DNA of 64,000 bases, from contig CAJNDS010002232.1 of assembly GCA_905221605.1 (NCBI GenBank), forward strand, positions 97,001 to 161,000, written 5' to 3'. Shown here in pieces: positions 52,536 through 63,335 of this stretch (within the stretch, counting starts at the first letter, position 1; the number at the start of each line of letters is the position of its first letter). Source of the stretch: Symbiodinium natans. Taxonomy: Eukaryota > Sar > Dinophyceae > Suessiales > Symbiodiniaceae. The translations under genes and the position numbers were made by a program. Under the pieces are notes generated by a model. The model saw nothing but the letters and a program-made list of their open reading frames with translations, searched no databases and was not told where the DNA came from.

Positions 52536-53540
52536 AAAGGCAGTGGGGGCTGAGGAGTGGAGGTGGTGGGGCGGCAGGGGGGTATGCCAAACACACAAAT
52601 TTATGGGAATTTGGGCCTGAAGACATGGAAAAAACCAACCCACCACCCCCAGAAATTGCTCCAGAACATCAACAGAAAATCGATCCCAGGCTGCATGGGC
52701 CTGTGTAGACACCAGCCCATTTTGCACGGCTAGGGTCGTCCATGCGACTGCTAACTCCTGGTGGCTGCTCGGATCAAAGAATTCTAGGGGCAGCGGTTTA
52801 GGGTTTAGGGTTTAGGGCCCAAAACGAACCCAACGATGAACATGCATACTACGAACTGTAACAAGCCTTGGCGGACGCAAAGTTAGGCATATAGACCACT
52901 TGAACGGATTGACGCACATTTATTTTATATATGTAGCTAGCCAGCCCAAGGGTGAATTAAAGTATGTGTTCAGTTCATTCAGTATTTCGGATAGTTACAA
53001 AGAGCTAGTTGTAGCTTCGTGTTGTAGGCACTAAATGGTGGCCAAAACTTGCCGTGCTATTCTAACCTATGAAAACACATGAATCAACAACCTTTTTCAG
53101 GCTCATTTAGTCCGGAAGCTTTTCTCAGACGTGAGCGTAATTGGAAGGAGTAAAGAATTGCAGTAAACCCTACCCTAAAACCGCCCGCCACCCCTCTCAC
53201 CTGTGTTGGGTAGGCTGGCGCAGTCGAGCGTACAGCCAGACGGTGGCAGGCTCTGCTAGGCTGCAGAGCATGCGGGCACACCTTCGAGGGGGTCGCCAAG
53301 TTAGAGTCGGCTAGCTTTGTCCCGAAGTGTTGTTTACTACCCGAACCCCGACAGTTTCGTTCTCGATGCTTTAGGGAGAAATCCAACCCACAAAACCCGA
53401 AACCCGAAACCCTAAACCCCAAACCCCCACAAGCATCAGCCCTTAACTCCCAAAAGGTCTCCTCGCCGGAGTCGAAAGTGGGCTTTGCGGGCTCTGGAAC
53501 CTCGTCGCTGAGGTCTGAAGCCTGCGGTCAAGAAGGGTGG
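52536..53540. other. Repeat-poor unique region
   Basis: 52540-52740 is an unassigned spacer. 52815-53160 is AT-richer, without arrays and without a convincing frame. 53080-53400 is open on the minus strand (NCRGSGSKQHFGTKLADSNL), but third positions show no bias. It could be a gene remnant or intergenic DNA. Confidence 0.3.
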
Positions 53541-53929
53541 ACTCAAGGGGCTTAGGGTGTTTAGGGTTTAGGGTTTAGGGTTTAGGGTTTAGGGCTTAGG
53601 GTTCATGGATGCTTAAACGGGTCGCAAGTACCCTTAAATAATTGCGTTATGACCATCATATCTACCCTACTTCTGGGTTTAGGGTTTGGGGTTTAGGGTT
53701 TGGTGCTTGATTTCCGGTTTCGGGGGCGCTTAAGGAGGGATTACTTGACTCGTTGGAAGGAATAGGACAGGAACGGAGGCATAAGCTCTAGGGTTGAGGG
53801 TTTCAGGGCTTTGGGTTTCAACGCTGGGGGTGAAGAAGCTCATGGCTTCGGGCTTGAGGGCCGAGAACTAGCAGCCCACCCCAAGAAAACCCAGAGTCCC
53901 CCCAAGAACCCAAACCTCCAACCCTTAAG

Positions 53930-54045
53930 GGGTAAAAGGAGGGACCCCTAGAAGGACCCTTCATCATATTCCCCTATATAACCCTTTCTATACCTGATAG
54001 AGTCCCTGTATACCTAAGTACCCGAAACTCTAAACCCCTAAGTAA
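53930..54045. mobile_element. Dispersed element family G copy 2
   Basis: Same order of blocks as 28866-28978 (CTTAAGGGGTAAAAGGAGGG, ACCCCTAGAAGGACCCTT, TACCTAAGTA). Confidence 0.55.
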
Positions 54046-54219
54046 CCCCTATGGTCCCTCGTAAGGGTCCGTCCTGAAGTGCCTTGAAACCCCCAAGCCC
54101 CACAGCCCTAAGCCCCCAACCCTCAACCCTAAACCCATGAACCCGTGAAGCGACAGTTTAGGGTTTAGGGTTTAGGGTTTAGGGTTTAGGGTGTAGGGTT
54201 TAGGGTTTAGGGTTTAGGG

Positions 54220-54838
54220 CACACGATCAGATGATCATTTCTACTGCACGTGTACTTTGAAAGCGGCGCTCAAGAATGTTACAGTACGATTTGTACTCCT
54301 ACACCTCTGATTCGAAGTATGAACATCAAGTTAGTAGTTTGAAAAATGTTTTTACATATAGAGAAATACAAAAAACTGTAAAGCGATTTACGTGTTGTAC
54401 TTGAGGAACTAGCAAACTGAGCATGTTGTCTTTTCGTTCTATGTGTTCAATGGATGAGAGTAATATTCTCGCTAGAGGCCATTTGTTTTGCAAATCAACA
54501 AATCTAGTTAGCAATGGATGAAAGTAATATTCTTGCTAGAGGCCATTTGTTTTGTAAATCAACAAATCAAATTAGCCACCCAAAGTGCCATAAAGAACCA
54601 CCTCTTCGTAATTCAAACCACAGCTTCATGAGTCTGACTCATACTTTGAACCCCCCATTTATGTATAGTCTTCATCTAAGCTAACCTCCATGGTGTAAAC
54701 TATTGCGGGGGACAGCCGAGTCTCCCTGAGAGTCTGACTCAACGAACGCTACCATTTCGGTCTAATTAGCAGGCCACGTGTAAGCAAAGCTGCAGACCTA
54801 TGTTAAGGTTCGAAATGGCGAGGCAGTGGAAAACGTAA
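54220..54838. other. AT-rich unique island with tandem duplication
   Basis: No telomere-type repeats. A 64-bp tandem duplication lies at 54448-54575. ORFs are short and without coding bias. CTCTGATTCGAAGTATGA and AGTCTGACTCA blocks recur locally. Confidence 0.5.
54448..54575. repeat. 64-bp tandem duplication
   Basis: CAATGGATGAGAGTAATATT CTCGCTAGAGG... is followed directly by a second copy with four or five substitutions. Confidence 0.9.
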
Positions 54839-55062
54839 GGGCCGTTTGGTTCTGGCCCAGACCCTCTAGGAGCCAAGATTCATCCCAAGACTTTGTTTGG
54901 GAATCTTGGTTCTTGGTTCTTGGTTCCGGCCCGAGTTAAAATTAACACGGGGCCCGTGTTAAACTAACACGGGCCCAGACCATGGAAACCAAGAATCCCC
55001 GCAAGACTTTTCTGCGAATCTTGGTTACTGCTTCGGAGCGTGTCAATAGAACGGGCCCAGGC
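54839..55062. mobile_element. Palindromic GGGCC element
   Basis: It begins GGGCCGTTTGGTTCTGGCCC and ends ...AATAGAACGGGCCCAGGC. Inner pairs are ACCAAGATTC/GAATCTTGGT, present several times, and the near-perfect palindrome TAACACGGGGCCCGTGTTA at about 54940-54965. No coding content. The GGCCGTTTGG start resembles non-autonomous DNA elements in plants, but relationship is not shown. Confidence 0.5.
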
Positions 55063-56026
55063 TCAAGCAGCATGACTCTCCGAGCTGAGGCTCAGGAAGC
55101 CACGTTGTAAAGCTTTAAGTCTTCCGGGGTGGGTTCTGGGGGGGGGGGGGGGGTTATACGTATGTATATACATATATATATATATATGTTGTATATTAGT
55201 CATGTACTATTTACTCTGTATACTGTATACACAAGAATGCAGATTATACTGCAGTATGTAACTCGCTCACCGCCCCCCATGCCAACCGCGAGCCTGGAAG
55301 CTTTGCACCATGCAAGCACCGCCACCTTGCGAGCGGGGGACAAGAATGCAGGAATTTCGACTTGGGGTCTAAGGTCAAAGGCTGCCAAACCCTAAACCCT
55401 AAACCCTAAACCCTAAACCCTAAACCCTAAACCCTAAACCCTAAACCCTAAACCCTAAACCCTAAACCCTAAACCCTAAACCGGGGTTGAGGGTTTGGGC
55501 CTTAGGGTGTAGGAGTTGCCAAAGTTGACGATTTAGGTCCGCCTGGACCGTACCGGCCACGACTAAAGAGCTTAGGGTTGTGCCTGCCCTGGATAACAAG
55601 GTGCAGGTCGTTCAAGATGTAGGGTTTGGGGTTTAGGGTTTCGGGTTTAGGGTACAACAGGGTGCAGGTGTTTCAAGATGCAGCGTATTTCCCTCTTATA
55701 CGTAGGGTTATAAGCCCCCGCCCCCCCCCCTCCCCCCCCCCGCCCCCGTCAGCAAGGCCGCGGTACCCTGAAGAAGGTTGCAACCATAGCTACCCTACTC
55801 ATTACGCTACTTATGAGTCATTACCCGTGAACCTCCAAGTGGGGTTCTACATCGCTATTCGGGCTTTTCAATGGTGAATTGGGATTCCTCAACTTGACCT
55901 ACCAGATTCTTAGGGTACTTTCATGGTCTCTTATCTTAGTATAGGGCCTTAACAGGAGACCCTTACCCTATACATCCCAAGAGCATATACATCAGAACCC
56001 TGTAAAGAGGGTAGAGGACCGCACTT
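55063..56026. other. Spacer, microsatellite, array, family A copy
   Basis: 55138-55152 is poly-G; 55160-55195 is a TA microsatellite. 55386-55482 is a C-rich array. 55700-55745 is a poly-C tract. 55910-56025 is a diverged family A copy (TTAGGGTACTTTCATGGTCT ... TATAGGGCCTTAACAG). Confidence 0.45.
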
Positions 56027-56103
56027 AGAGGTTCATGGTACTTCATAACCCAACCAATAACTGATACTTGGGTTATAAGTAATTGCCATGAACCTCCAAG
56101 TAC
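56022..56103. mobile_element. MITE family C, minimal copy
   Basis: ACTTAGAGGTTCATGGTACT on the left and AATTGCCATGAACCTCCAAG on the right form an inverted repeat around a 45-bp centre that itself contains GGGTTAT/ATAACCC-like pairs. A longer copy lies at 60626-60779. Confidence 0.7.
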
Positions 56104-57620
56104 TAGGGGGCCATGAAACTAAACCCTAAACCCTAAACCCTAAACCCTAAACCCTAAACCCCAAACCCCAAACCCCAAACCCTAAACCCTAAACCCTGGA
56201 CAGATAATCGAACTTTCTTGATTTCTTGGGCCCCACTCTTGGGATGGAAGCTCTTTGTCCCGGCATCGGCGCAGGCCGAGTTGTTTTAGGGTTTAAGGGT
56301 TTAAGGGTTTAGGGTTTATCGTTTAGGGTTAATTAGTACAGGAAAGTAGGGCAAACGTAGGGGAACTATGGTTGTGAGGCTTTGTTCAAGTCGTTCTGTA
56401 GCCATGAGTTGAGCTTCTAGCTTCAGTCGCAGACCCTCAACAGCAACCTTCATCCGACCACCCTCCATGCCCCCTCCCCCCGCCTCCCCAAACCCCCAAA
56501 CAAAATAGACACGCACACACACACACACAGAGAACATACACACACTTCACTGGCCCTAAAACTCCGCCCTACACCCCTAAACACATGAACCAACTCCAGA
56601 CCATAAACCCTAAACCCATGAACTCACCATACGACCCTAAGCTTATGAACCTGAAGTTCCCCCCCCCCCGCCCCCGCAGCCCAGCGCGACCTGCGAATGT
56701 CTGCGCAGGTGCCCTGGGAAGAGCACTGAACACAGGGTGAGGTGCGTAGTAGGGTTTGGGAGGTAGGTTCAAGGGTTCAGGGCTCAAGGTTTCGGTTTCG
56801 GGTGAAAGGGTGAGGCAACTCAAGGCCCCTAGCACTCCGAGTGAGATTTAGGGTTTAGGGTTTCGAGTTTAGGGTTTAGGGTTGCCTGAGCAAAAGCCGG
56901 CTTCAGCAGAAGTATCAGAGAGTATGTTGGATGAGGGTTTCGTAGGGGTTCGTTCTGGCTAGCTTCTCTGCACGAGTGATGGGAAGAGTTCGCAGACCCT
57001 AAGGTTGTGGCGCAGGGGAGGAGCTGTGCGGAAAGAATGCCGATGCCGGGGACGCCCATCCTGCGTATTCTTCTGCCCCAAGGGTGGCCCAATGTATACA
57101 CTCACTACAGCTCATAACAGTAGGGAAGAACAACCGCACTCAAACCCTAAACCCTAAACCCTAAGCAAGCCCCCCCTAAAACCTCGTGACCCACTGTAGG
57201 CGTGATTAGCACTTACAGCGCTTTGGCGCGGGATTCTTCAAGAGCTCATTCAGTCCCTAAACCCCCTCTGCCTGCTGCTGCGTTTTTTCACATGCAGCCA
57301 GCATGGTAAGATCTTCGCTCCCTTGGCAAACTGCGTGACTGCCACCAGCCCATCAAGGCTTCCAGTTTGACAAGTACGCCCCAAAAGGGGTACTCGCGCA
57401 CGCAGACCCCTGTCTTCGCACACCCCCATGTAGGTGTAGGCTGTTTAGGTTTTAGCCGAAGAGGTAAGCCTTCAGCCCGAACTCTTCGCTGTTTGGGACT
57501 TATGGTCCTAAACCTTAAACCCTAAACCCTAAACCCTAACCCCTAACCCCTAAACCCTATAAACCCTAAACCCTGACCTCTAACCCTCACCCTAAGCCCT
57601 AAACTTTGACCCGAAACCCT
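56104..57620. other. Mosaic without an assigned gene
   Basis: 56112-56200 is a C-rich array. 56330-56550 is a unique spacer with a CA microsatellite. 56880-57110 is open on the minus strand (QLLPCATTLGSANSSHHSCR), with no family recognised. 57150-57500 is unique with weak frames. Confidence 0.35.
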
Positions 57621-57622
57621 AA

Positions 57623-57880
57623 ACCCCAAATAAACCCCAAATGAAGCCCAAATAAACCCCAAATAAACCCCAACTAAACCCCAACTAAACCCCAAATAAA
57701 CCCCAAATAAACCCCAAATAAACCCCAAATAAACCCCAAATAAACCCCAAATAAACCAAATAAACCCCAAATAAACCCCAAAAAAAACCCAAAAAACCCC
57801 AATAAACCCCAAATAAACCCCAAATAAACCCCAAATACACCCCAAATAAACCCCAAATAAACCCCAAACAAACCCTAAAA
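57623..57880 (-). repeat. 11-bp minisatellite AAATAAACCCC
   Basis: About 23 units of CCCCAAATAAA with a few variants. It resembles an extended telomere-type unit. The MGFIWGLFGVYLGF... frames are pure repeat translation and not genes. Confidence 0.95.
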
Positions 57881-58522
57881 AACCCTGAACCCTAAACCCT
57901 AAACCCTAAACCCCAAATAAACCCTAAAAAACCCTGTGGAAGAATCCGAGTGCCGAGCGCATGGAGCTCGAAAACCTGGTTGCTTGTTCGACGACGGAGT
58001 TGGGTACAAACATGTGGGTTTCGGGTTTCGGGTTTCGGGTTTAGGGTTATGGGTTTAGAGTTTCGGGTTTAGGTGTTAGGTTTTAGGGCTTAGAGTTTGT
58101 AGGGTTGAGGAACCCAAATAGTAGGATTCCCTTATTATAACAAGGACCCCAACAAGGTACCCCTAATTCCGGAAACCCCCGTATAGGGTTCGGGGACAAT
58201 GATGCAGGAGTCTAAGCACTACCACTAGTATCCTCTCATCATCCCTGTGTTAACCCTAAACCCTAAACCCTAAACCCTAAACCCTAAACCCTAAGCCCTA
58301 AGCCCTAAGCCCTAAGCCCAAAGGCAACCCAATCATCGACTTTTGCTCCATAGGCCCCAGAACCCTCAACCCGTTTTAGGCCTCTTGTGCGTTTTTGGGA
58401 CAGCAAGGTACGGAAAAGGAGCCTCCTTTAGGGTTTAGGGTTTAGGGTTTGAGGGGTGTTTAGGTGTTAGGGTTTAGTGCCCAAAACCCACACCCTCATC
58501 CCTGATCCACATCCTAGATCTT
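57881..58522. other. Spacers and family F element
   Basis: 58110-58185 is a family F element in reverse orientation (GGACCCCAACAAGGTACCCC). Arrays lie at 58250-58318. No gene is seen. Confidence 0.45.
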
Positions 58523-59025
58523 CTACTATTTGCTTAAGACCCCCCCCCCCCCCCCCCCCCCGCGCCAAAAAAACATAATTAAAAAAACAACAAAACTGTA
58601 AAACAAATGAAAGGTAAGAGTCCCGATATTACCCTTGTGAGGAACCAGAATGTATATACCCCAAACCCTAAGCCCTCAACCCTCAACGAACCCTAAAGCC
58701 TAAACCCTAAACCCAAATCCCTATATATACATATATATATATATATGTATTTGTTGTGTTCTTGTTCGACTTTAAACTCAACTCTTCTCCTCGCCCTCTT
58801 CTCCTCGCCTGGTCTACTCCTAGAGACTCCCTGGACTCCCTGAAATGCCCCAACCCCAGAGACTCCCTGGAGTGCCCAACCCCAGAGACTCCCTGGAGTG
58901 CCCGACCCCAGCGACTCCCTGGAGTGCCCAATCTAAATCCCTATGGTGGGGATGTTCGAAATACAATAATTGTTTTGTTATTTTTCTTTTTTGTTGGGGG
59001 GTGGGGGGGTCTTAAGCAAATAGAG
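58523..59025. mobile_element. MITE family E, enlarged copy with nested repeats
   Basis: The left end CTACTATTTGCTTAAGAC and the right end GGTCTTAAGCAAATAG pair in inverted orientation 500 bp apart; other copies are about 110-150 bp. The interior holds poly-C, a short CCCTAAA array, a TA microsatellite (58728-58752) and a 26-bp minisatellite, so the element appears to have accumulated secondary repeats. Confidence 0.5.
58826..58930 (+). repeat. 26-bp minisatellite
   Basis: Four units of CAGAGACTCCCTGGAGTGCC plus CAACCC. Confidence 0.9.
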
Positions 59026-60625
59026 GTCCCTAAACCCTAAACCCTAAACCCCAAACCCCCAAACCCTAAGTCTTGCGGAATCCTTATGAAGTTCCTCACC
59101 TCGGATGCCATCGTGCCGAGCACACCCGCGTCGTGCCACTCGCTGCGGACAGACATGGCCTCTTGCACCGAGTGCTTGGAAGAGGTTTAAGGTTTAGGGT
59201 TTATAGGGCTTAGGGTTTATAGGGTATAGGTTGTAGGGTTTATGGGGTATAGGGTTTAGGGTTTAGGGTTTGGGGTTTAGGGTTTAGGGTTTGTTGCGGC
59301 TTCGGTTTCGGGATTGCTTTGAGGACATGTCCAGCCGGCAGGAGATCATGACACCTCTTCGCAACTTAAGGCCGTTGCACGTGCAATAGAAACTCCCCCA
59401 CCGTATCATGTCACCTCTTCTGCCCCAAGCCGGGCCTAAACCCACGATTCCCCTGGACTACACCCCAAGATCCCAAAACACATGTTCCCAGTACCTATGT
59501 GTTCTTAGTTTGGATCTTTGGACTCTTGGCCTGCGTGCCCAACAATCTTCTGCGCTAGGCCCCACCCCCTGGGAAGGTTTAGTGCTCAGGGTGCTTTCTG
59601 CAAACAGCCTGGAAAGGCGGAGGGGGCCCCCGAAGGTAGGAGCCTAAACGCCAAGCATCAAGACCAGAACGGCAGGGGTTAGTGGGGGTTTAGGGTTTGG
59701 GGTTTTGGGTTTAGGGTGTGGGGTTGGAAACACGCACACGTCTCCTGAACTGTTTCGTAGGGCATTTACGATAATAGGGGTATTTTATTGGGGGGGATCC
59801 TACTATTTGGGGTCATGCTACAGCCGAACACTGTGAGGCAGTCGAAGTAAAACAGGGCTGTGGTAGCGATTCTGGAAACGGTGATGGCGCGGCAGATTCC
59901 CACTTGCTGACCATGACTCGAATTCTGCATGCATTGTTCGGTAAGGCTGAAACCCGCCAAAAGCAAAGTTTGACAGATCCTGAAACCTGAGCCTGTTCAT
60001 TATGACTCCCACAATTCCCCCCTAAACCCTAAACTCTAAACCCTAAACCTAAACCCTAAACCCTAAACCCTAACCCCGAAGTGCTGAGAGGTCGCACCGA
60101 GACGGCCCGTCCACGGAAGTGGCGCAATCGCGCAAAAGCTGCCGCGGCATTCTGACGGTTCACTTGGCTGCACTTAGTAGGGTAGCTAAATTAAGAAACC
60201 CAATAAGCCCAAAAAAGGCTAAGGAGGCTAAGGATCTAAGGGTACAGTAAAGTACCACAGAGGTTTAGGGTAGGGCTTGGGGCTGGAGTTTGGGAGGATG
60301 TCATGGTGAACTCAGCGAAACTTATCCCTTGTATACGTGCATACATTGCACATTCATATACCAAGCGGCCGAAAAAAAGATGCTGCAACAATCTACTCGG
60401 ACTCGTATCAAAGTCATGTGAAAATTGGTGTTAATGATAAAGCAAACAAAAACATCAAGCCACAGTCGGAATTGTCAACGTAGGGCAAAGAGTCCTGACC
60501 AAGCAAGCCAGGACAACTACGACTCACCTCCCATAAAGTTAAGCACCCCCCCCCTACCCCCGAATACCAAATACTCCCATGATCGGTCTATTCGAGTATA
60601 TGAAGGGGTGTCTAATCTTAGGGGG
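59026..60625. other. Spacers, arrays and unique islands
   Basis: 59170-59290 is a G-rich array. 59400-59650 is open on the plus strand without bias. 59816-60010 is open on the minus strand in two frames (ISRAITVSRIATTALFYFDC-like and MNRLRFQDLSNFAFGGFQPY), with no family recognised. 60290-60540 is an array-free unique stretch. 60546-60560 is poly-C. Confidence 0.35.
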
Positions 60626-60779
60626 TACTTGGAGGTTCATGGTGCTCATTAACCAGTTGTAACCAATTGTAACTGCACTTATAACCCACTTATCAGCCCC
60701 TGAAGTGCCCTAATCTGGTTATAAGCACAGTCATAAGTACAGTTACAATTGGTTTATAAGTACCATGAACCTCCAAGTA
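60626..60779. mobile_element. MITE family C, full copy
   Basis: It begins TACTTGGAGGTTCATGGTGC and ends TAAGTACCATGAACCTCCAA G. Sub-terminal ACCAATTGTAACTG/CAGTTACAATTGGT also pair. It is an almost complete hairpin of about 150 bp. Ends or halves of the family occur at about 8046-8152, 19667-19800, 21528-21570 and 56022-56103. Confidence 0.8.
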
Positions 60780-62340
60780 GGGGGATGGGATTACAGAGGA
60801 GGGGGGGTGGGGTGCCAAGACTGTGCATATTGAGCTTGGGACCTGGGCAAATGAAATGGATGCTCACACCATCGAACTTTGGTACCCTAAAGCCTAAACC
60901 CTAAACCCTAAACCCTAAACCCCAAACCCTAAACCCTAAACCCTAAACCCTAAACCCTGGGTTGCCACTGGGCAGGCCCTGCCGAGGCTGGTCGCAGAGC
61001 GTTCAACAAAAGAACTGCAAAGCCTTATCTACGTCAGGGGCTGAGTACCCTAGCCCAAAAACGATAAACCTTCATATTAAAGTAGAGTGTTCTCGATAGC
61101 CAAGAAGGTTAAAAGGTTACCTACCCAGTCCCTAAAAAAAAAACTTCAAGTCCAAGGCCCCAGGGGACGAAACGAACCCTAGGGTTTGTTTTCCTTAATA
61201 GGGATCATAGTACTATCGGGCAAATATGACGCCAATTTTCGGGTTCATGTATACCTGAATAGGAATTATAGTAGCGCCCGAAGCCCTGCCCTGAACCCTA
61301 AACCAAAACCCTAAACCCTAAACCCCAATTTTCAAGTTCATTTGGCCCCCAAGAATGACTTTGGCCACGCCTCGGCTTGTCGGCGCAGCACAAGCGCGTG
61401 GAGCTGCCGCAATGCCAGCAAGACCGCTAGCTTCCTCCAAACCGTCGAGGGGTAGGGTTTAGGGGTTTAGGGTTTAGGGTTTAAGGTTTGATCCCGGAGT
61501 TTTGGGGCTCTTTGGGAAAGAAGCCTAGATCATGAAGGGCATTTTGCGCCCAAAATCCCCTCCCAAAACCCCCAAAACCCGCAAATGGGGGGTTTACGAT
61601 ATTAGGGGGGCCTTCTTGAGGTCCTCAGCATAAGGGGGATCCTACCATTTGTGGGTCGATTTTGGGGGTCCCCCTATCTCCTAAACTCCCAAATCTCCCA
61701 AAACCCCAAACCTCAGAGGTTTCTTGCCTGAAGTGGTGTGGTGCAGGATTCTAGACGCCTCTAGGTAGAAACTACGATCATATTCCTTGAAGCCCTAAAC
61801 CCTACTGGTACAACCTGAAAGCCCCAAGGCCAACCAAAAGGCTCTAAAACCCTAAAGTCCCAAACCCTAAAGTCCTAACCCTAAAGCCCCCAAAACCCTA
61901 AAAACCCTGAAACCCTGAAAGCTCACAAGCCACGGAGACAGGTGGTGGCCGCCTGGGCGGCCACGCCAGGCCACGGGTGGACTTTAGGGACAAATGAGCC
62001 CTAAGAGGGTGGAATTTTAGACCCAAGAGTAACATAGAAATACAAACGGTGCCCTTTTTGGTTTCAACGGGAGCCTAAACCCCAAATGAAAGGTCATAAG
62101 GGCCTACTCTGGGTCAACTTTGGGGCAGATTTGCACCCCCAAGGGAGAACCACCAGGGCTTAGAGTTTCAGTCTCCTGTTCAAGAAGGCCTCAAGCCCTA
62201 TATCGAAGCGCAGAGAAAGAACGCCAACCTAGCTCAGCACCCAGACCTCTCCATCCCACGCAAGTCCTAGACCCTGTCGCGCTAAGACCCAAAAGCCCTG
62301 ATCCTGAACCCAGGGCCCAGTAAACTGCCAGACCCAAGCC
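60780..62340. other. Mosaic without an assigned gene
   Basis: 60890-60958 is a C-rich array. 61158-61353 is a diverged family B element with a short CCCTAAA insert. 61585-61690 is a family F/H-like palindrome (GGGGGTTTACGATATTAGGG ... GGTCCCCCTATC). 61780-61915 is a degraded C-rich region. 62115-62320 is open on the plus strand, Pro/Arg-rich, without clear bias. Confidence 0.4.
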
Positions 62341-62351
62341 CTGGACAAAGA

Positions 62352-62440
62352 AATCTAGGGTTTAGGGTTTAGGGTTTAGGGTTTAGGGTTTAGGGTTTAG
62401 GGTTTAGGGTTTAGGGTTTAGGGTTTAGGGTTTAGGGTTT
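62352..62440 (+). repeat. TTTAGGG array
   Basis: About 12 perfect units. Confidence 0.97.
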
Positions 62441-62540
62441 AATCCTGAACGGACTCGGGGTCCGGGGCTTGTACGTCGTAGCTTGATCCAAGGCTCCTTT
62501 TCTGTGGAGGTTGGGGGCCGAGACACTCAAATTTTTCGTC

Positions 62541-62672
62541 CCCTAAACCCTAGACCCTAAACCCCAATAGCCCTAAACCCTAAACCCCAATCGCCCTAAA
62601 CCCTAAACCCCAATAGCCCTAAACCCTAAACCCCAATCGCCCTAAACCCTAAACCCCAATAGCCCTAAACCC
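62541..62672 (-). repeat. 22/23-bp higher-order telomeric repeat
   Basis: Five or six units of CCCTAAACCCTAAACCCCAA followed by TAG or TCG, alternating between the two endings. Confidence 0.95.
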
Positions 62673-62768
62673 TAGGAGCCCTAAACACCCATTTTCAGAG
62701 GCTCGCCGTCGTCCTACGAGCGAAGACGCAGGAACTACGGCATGAAACTGGCGCATGAGCCGCGGCTT

Positions 62769-62918
62769 CCTTGGGGACCCGATGAACCCTAACATTGGGG
62801 GCCATATACCCTAAACCCTAAACCCTAAACCCTAAACCCTAAACCCTGTATACCACTATAAGTCCTGTTAAGGTACGTGAACCCTGAACCCTCTTAGGGT
62901 TCATGTCGTCCCCGAGGT
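62769..62918. mobile_element. MITE family B copy with telomere array inside
   Basis: CCTTGGGGACCCGATGAACC on the left and GGGTTCATGTCGTCCCCGAG on the right form the family B inverted repeat. About 40 bp of CCCTAAA (62806-62847) interrupts the interior next to ACCACTATAAGTCC, the re-oriented core seen in other copies. Confidence 0.65.
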
Positions 62919-63152
62919 TAGCACCCTGAACCCTAGGGCGCAGGGTTCGCCACCCTCAGTCCCAGGGTTCATGGTCCACGAATCTACAGTTCTTCTAGGG
63001 CTTCCTTGAGGTTTAGGGTATAGGGTCAGGGGTTTGGGGTTAGGGCTCTTAGGGTTTAGGGCTCAGGGTTTAGGGTTTACTTCCACACTTCAACCCCCCT
63101 CAGCTTGAGAGACTCTTTTCGGGTGGTTTGAGGGAAAGCCCAGTCATTGGGG

Positions 63153-63335
63153 GTTTGGGCTTGGGGGGGGGCTTTGGGGGGGGGGGGGGGGGGGCTGTTG
63201 GGGGGGGGCTTGGGGGGGGGGGGGGGGGGGGGGCTTGGGGGGGCTGTGGGGGGGGGGCTTGGGGGGGGGGGTGGGGGGGGGGGGGGTGGGTGGGGGGGGG
63301 GGGGGGGGGGGGGTGGGGGGGCTGCTGGGGTCTAG
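63153..63335 (+). repeat. 180-bp G-rich tract
   Basis: Runs of up to about 20 G with CTT, CTGT or T interruptions. G-quadruplex forming potential is extreme. The Gly-rich and Pro-rich ORFs on either strand are artefacts. Confidence 0.95.

Noticed and set aside
57543-57871. Hydrophobic proteins of MGFIWGLFGVYLGF type
   Set aside because: Pure translation of the 11-bp AAATAAACCCC repeat in several overlapping frames.
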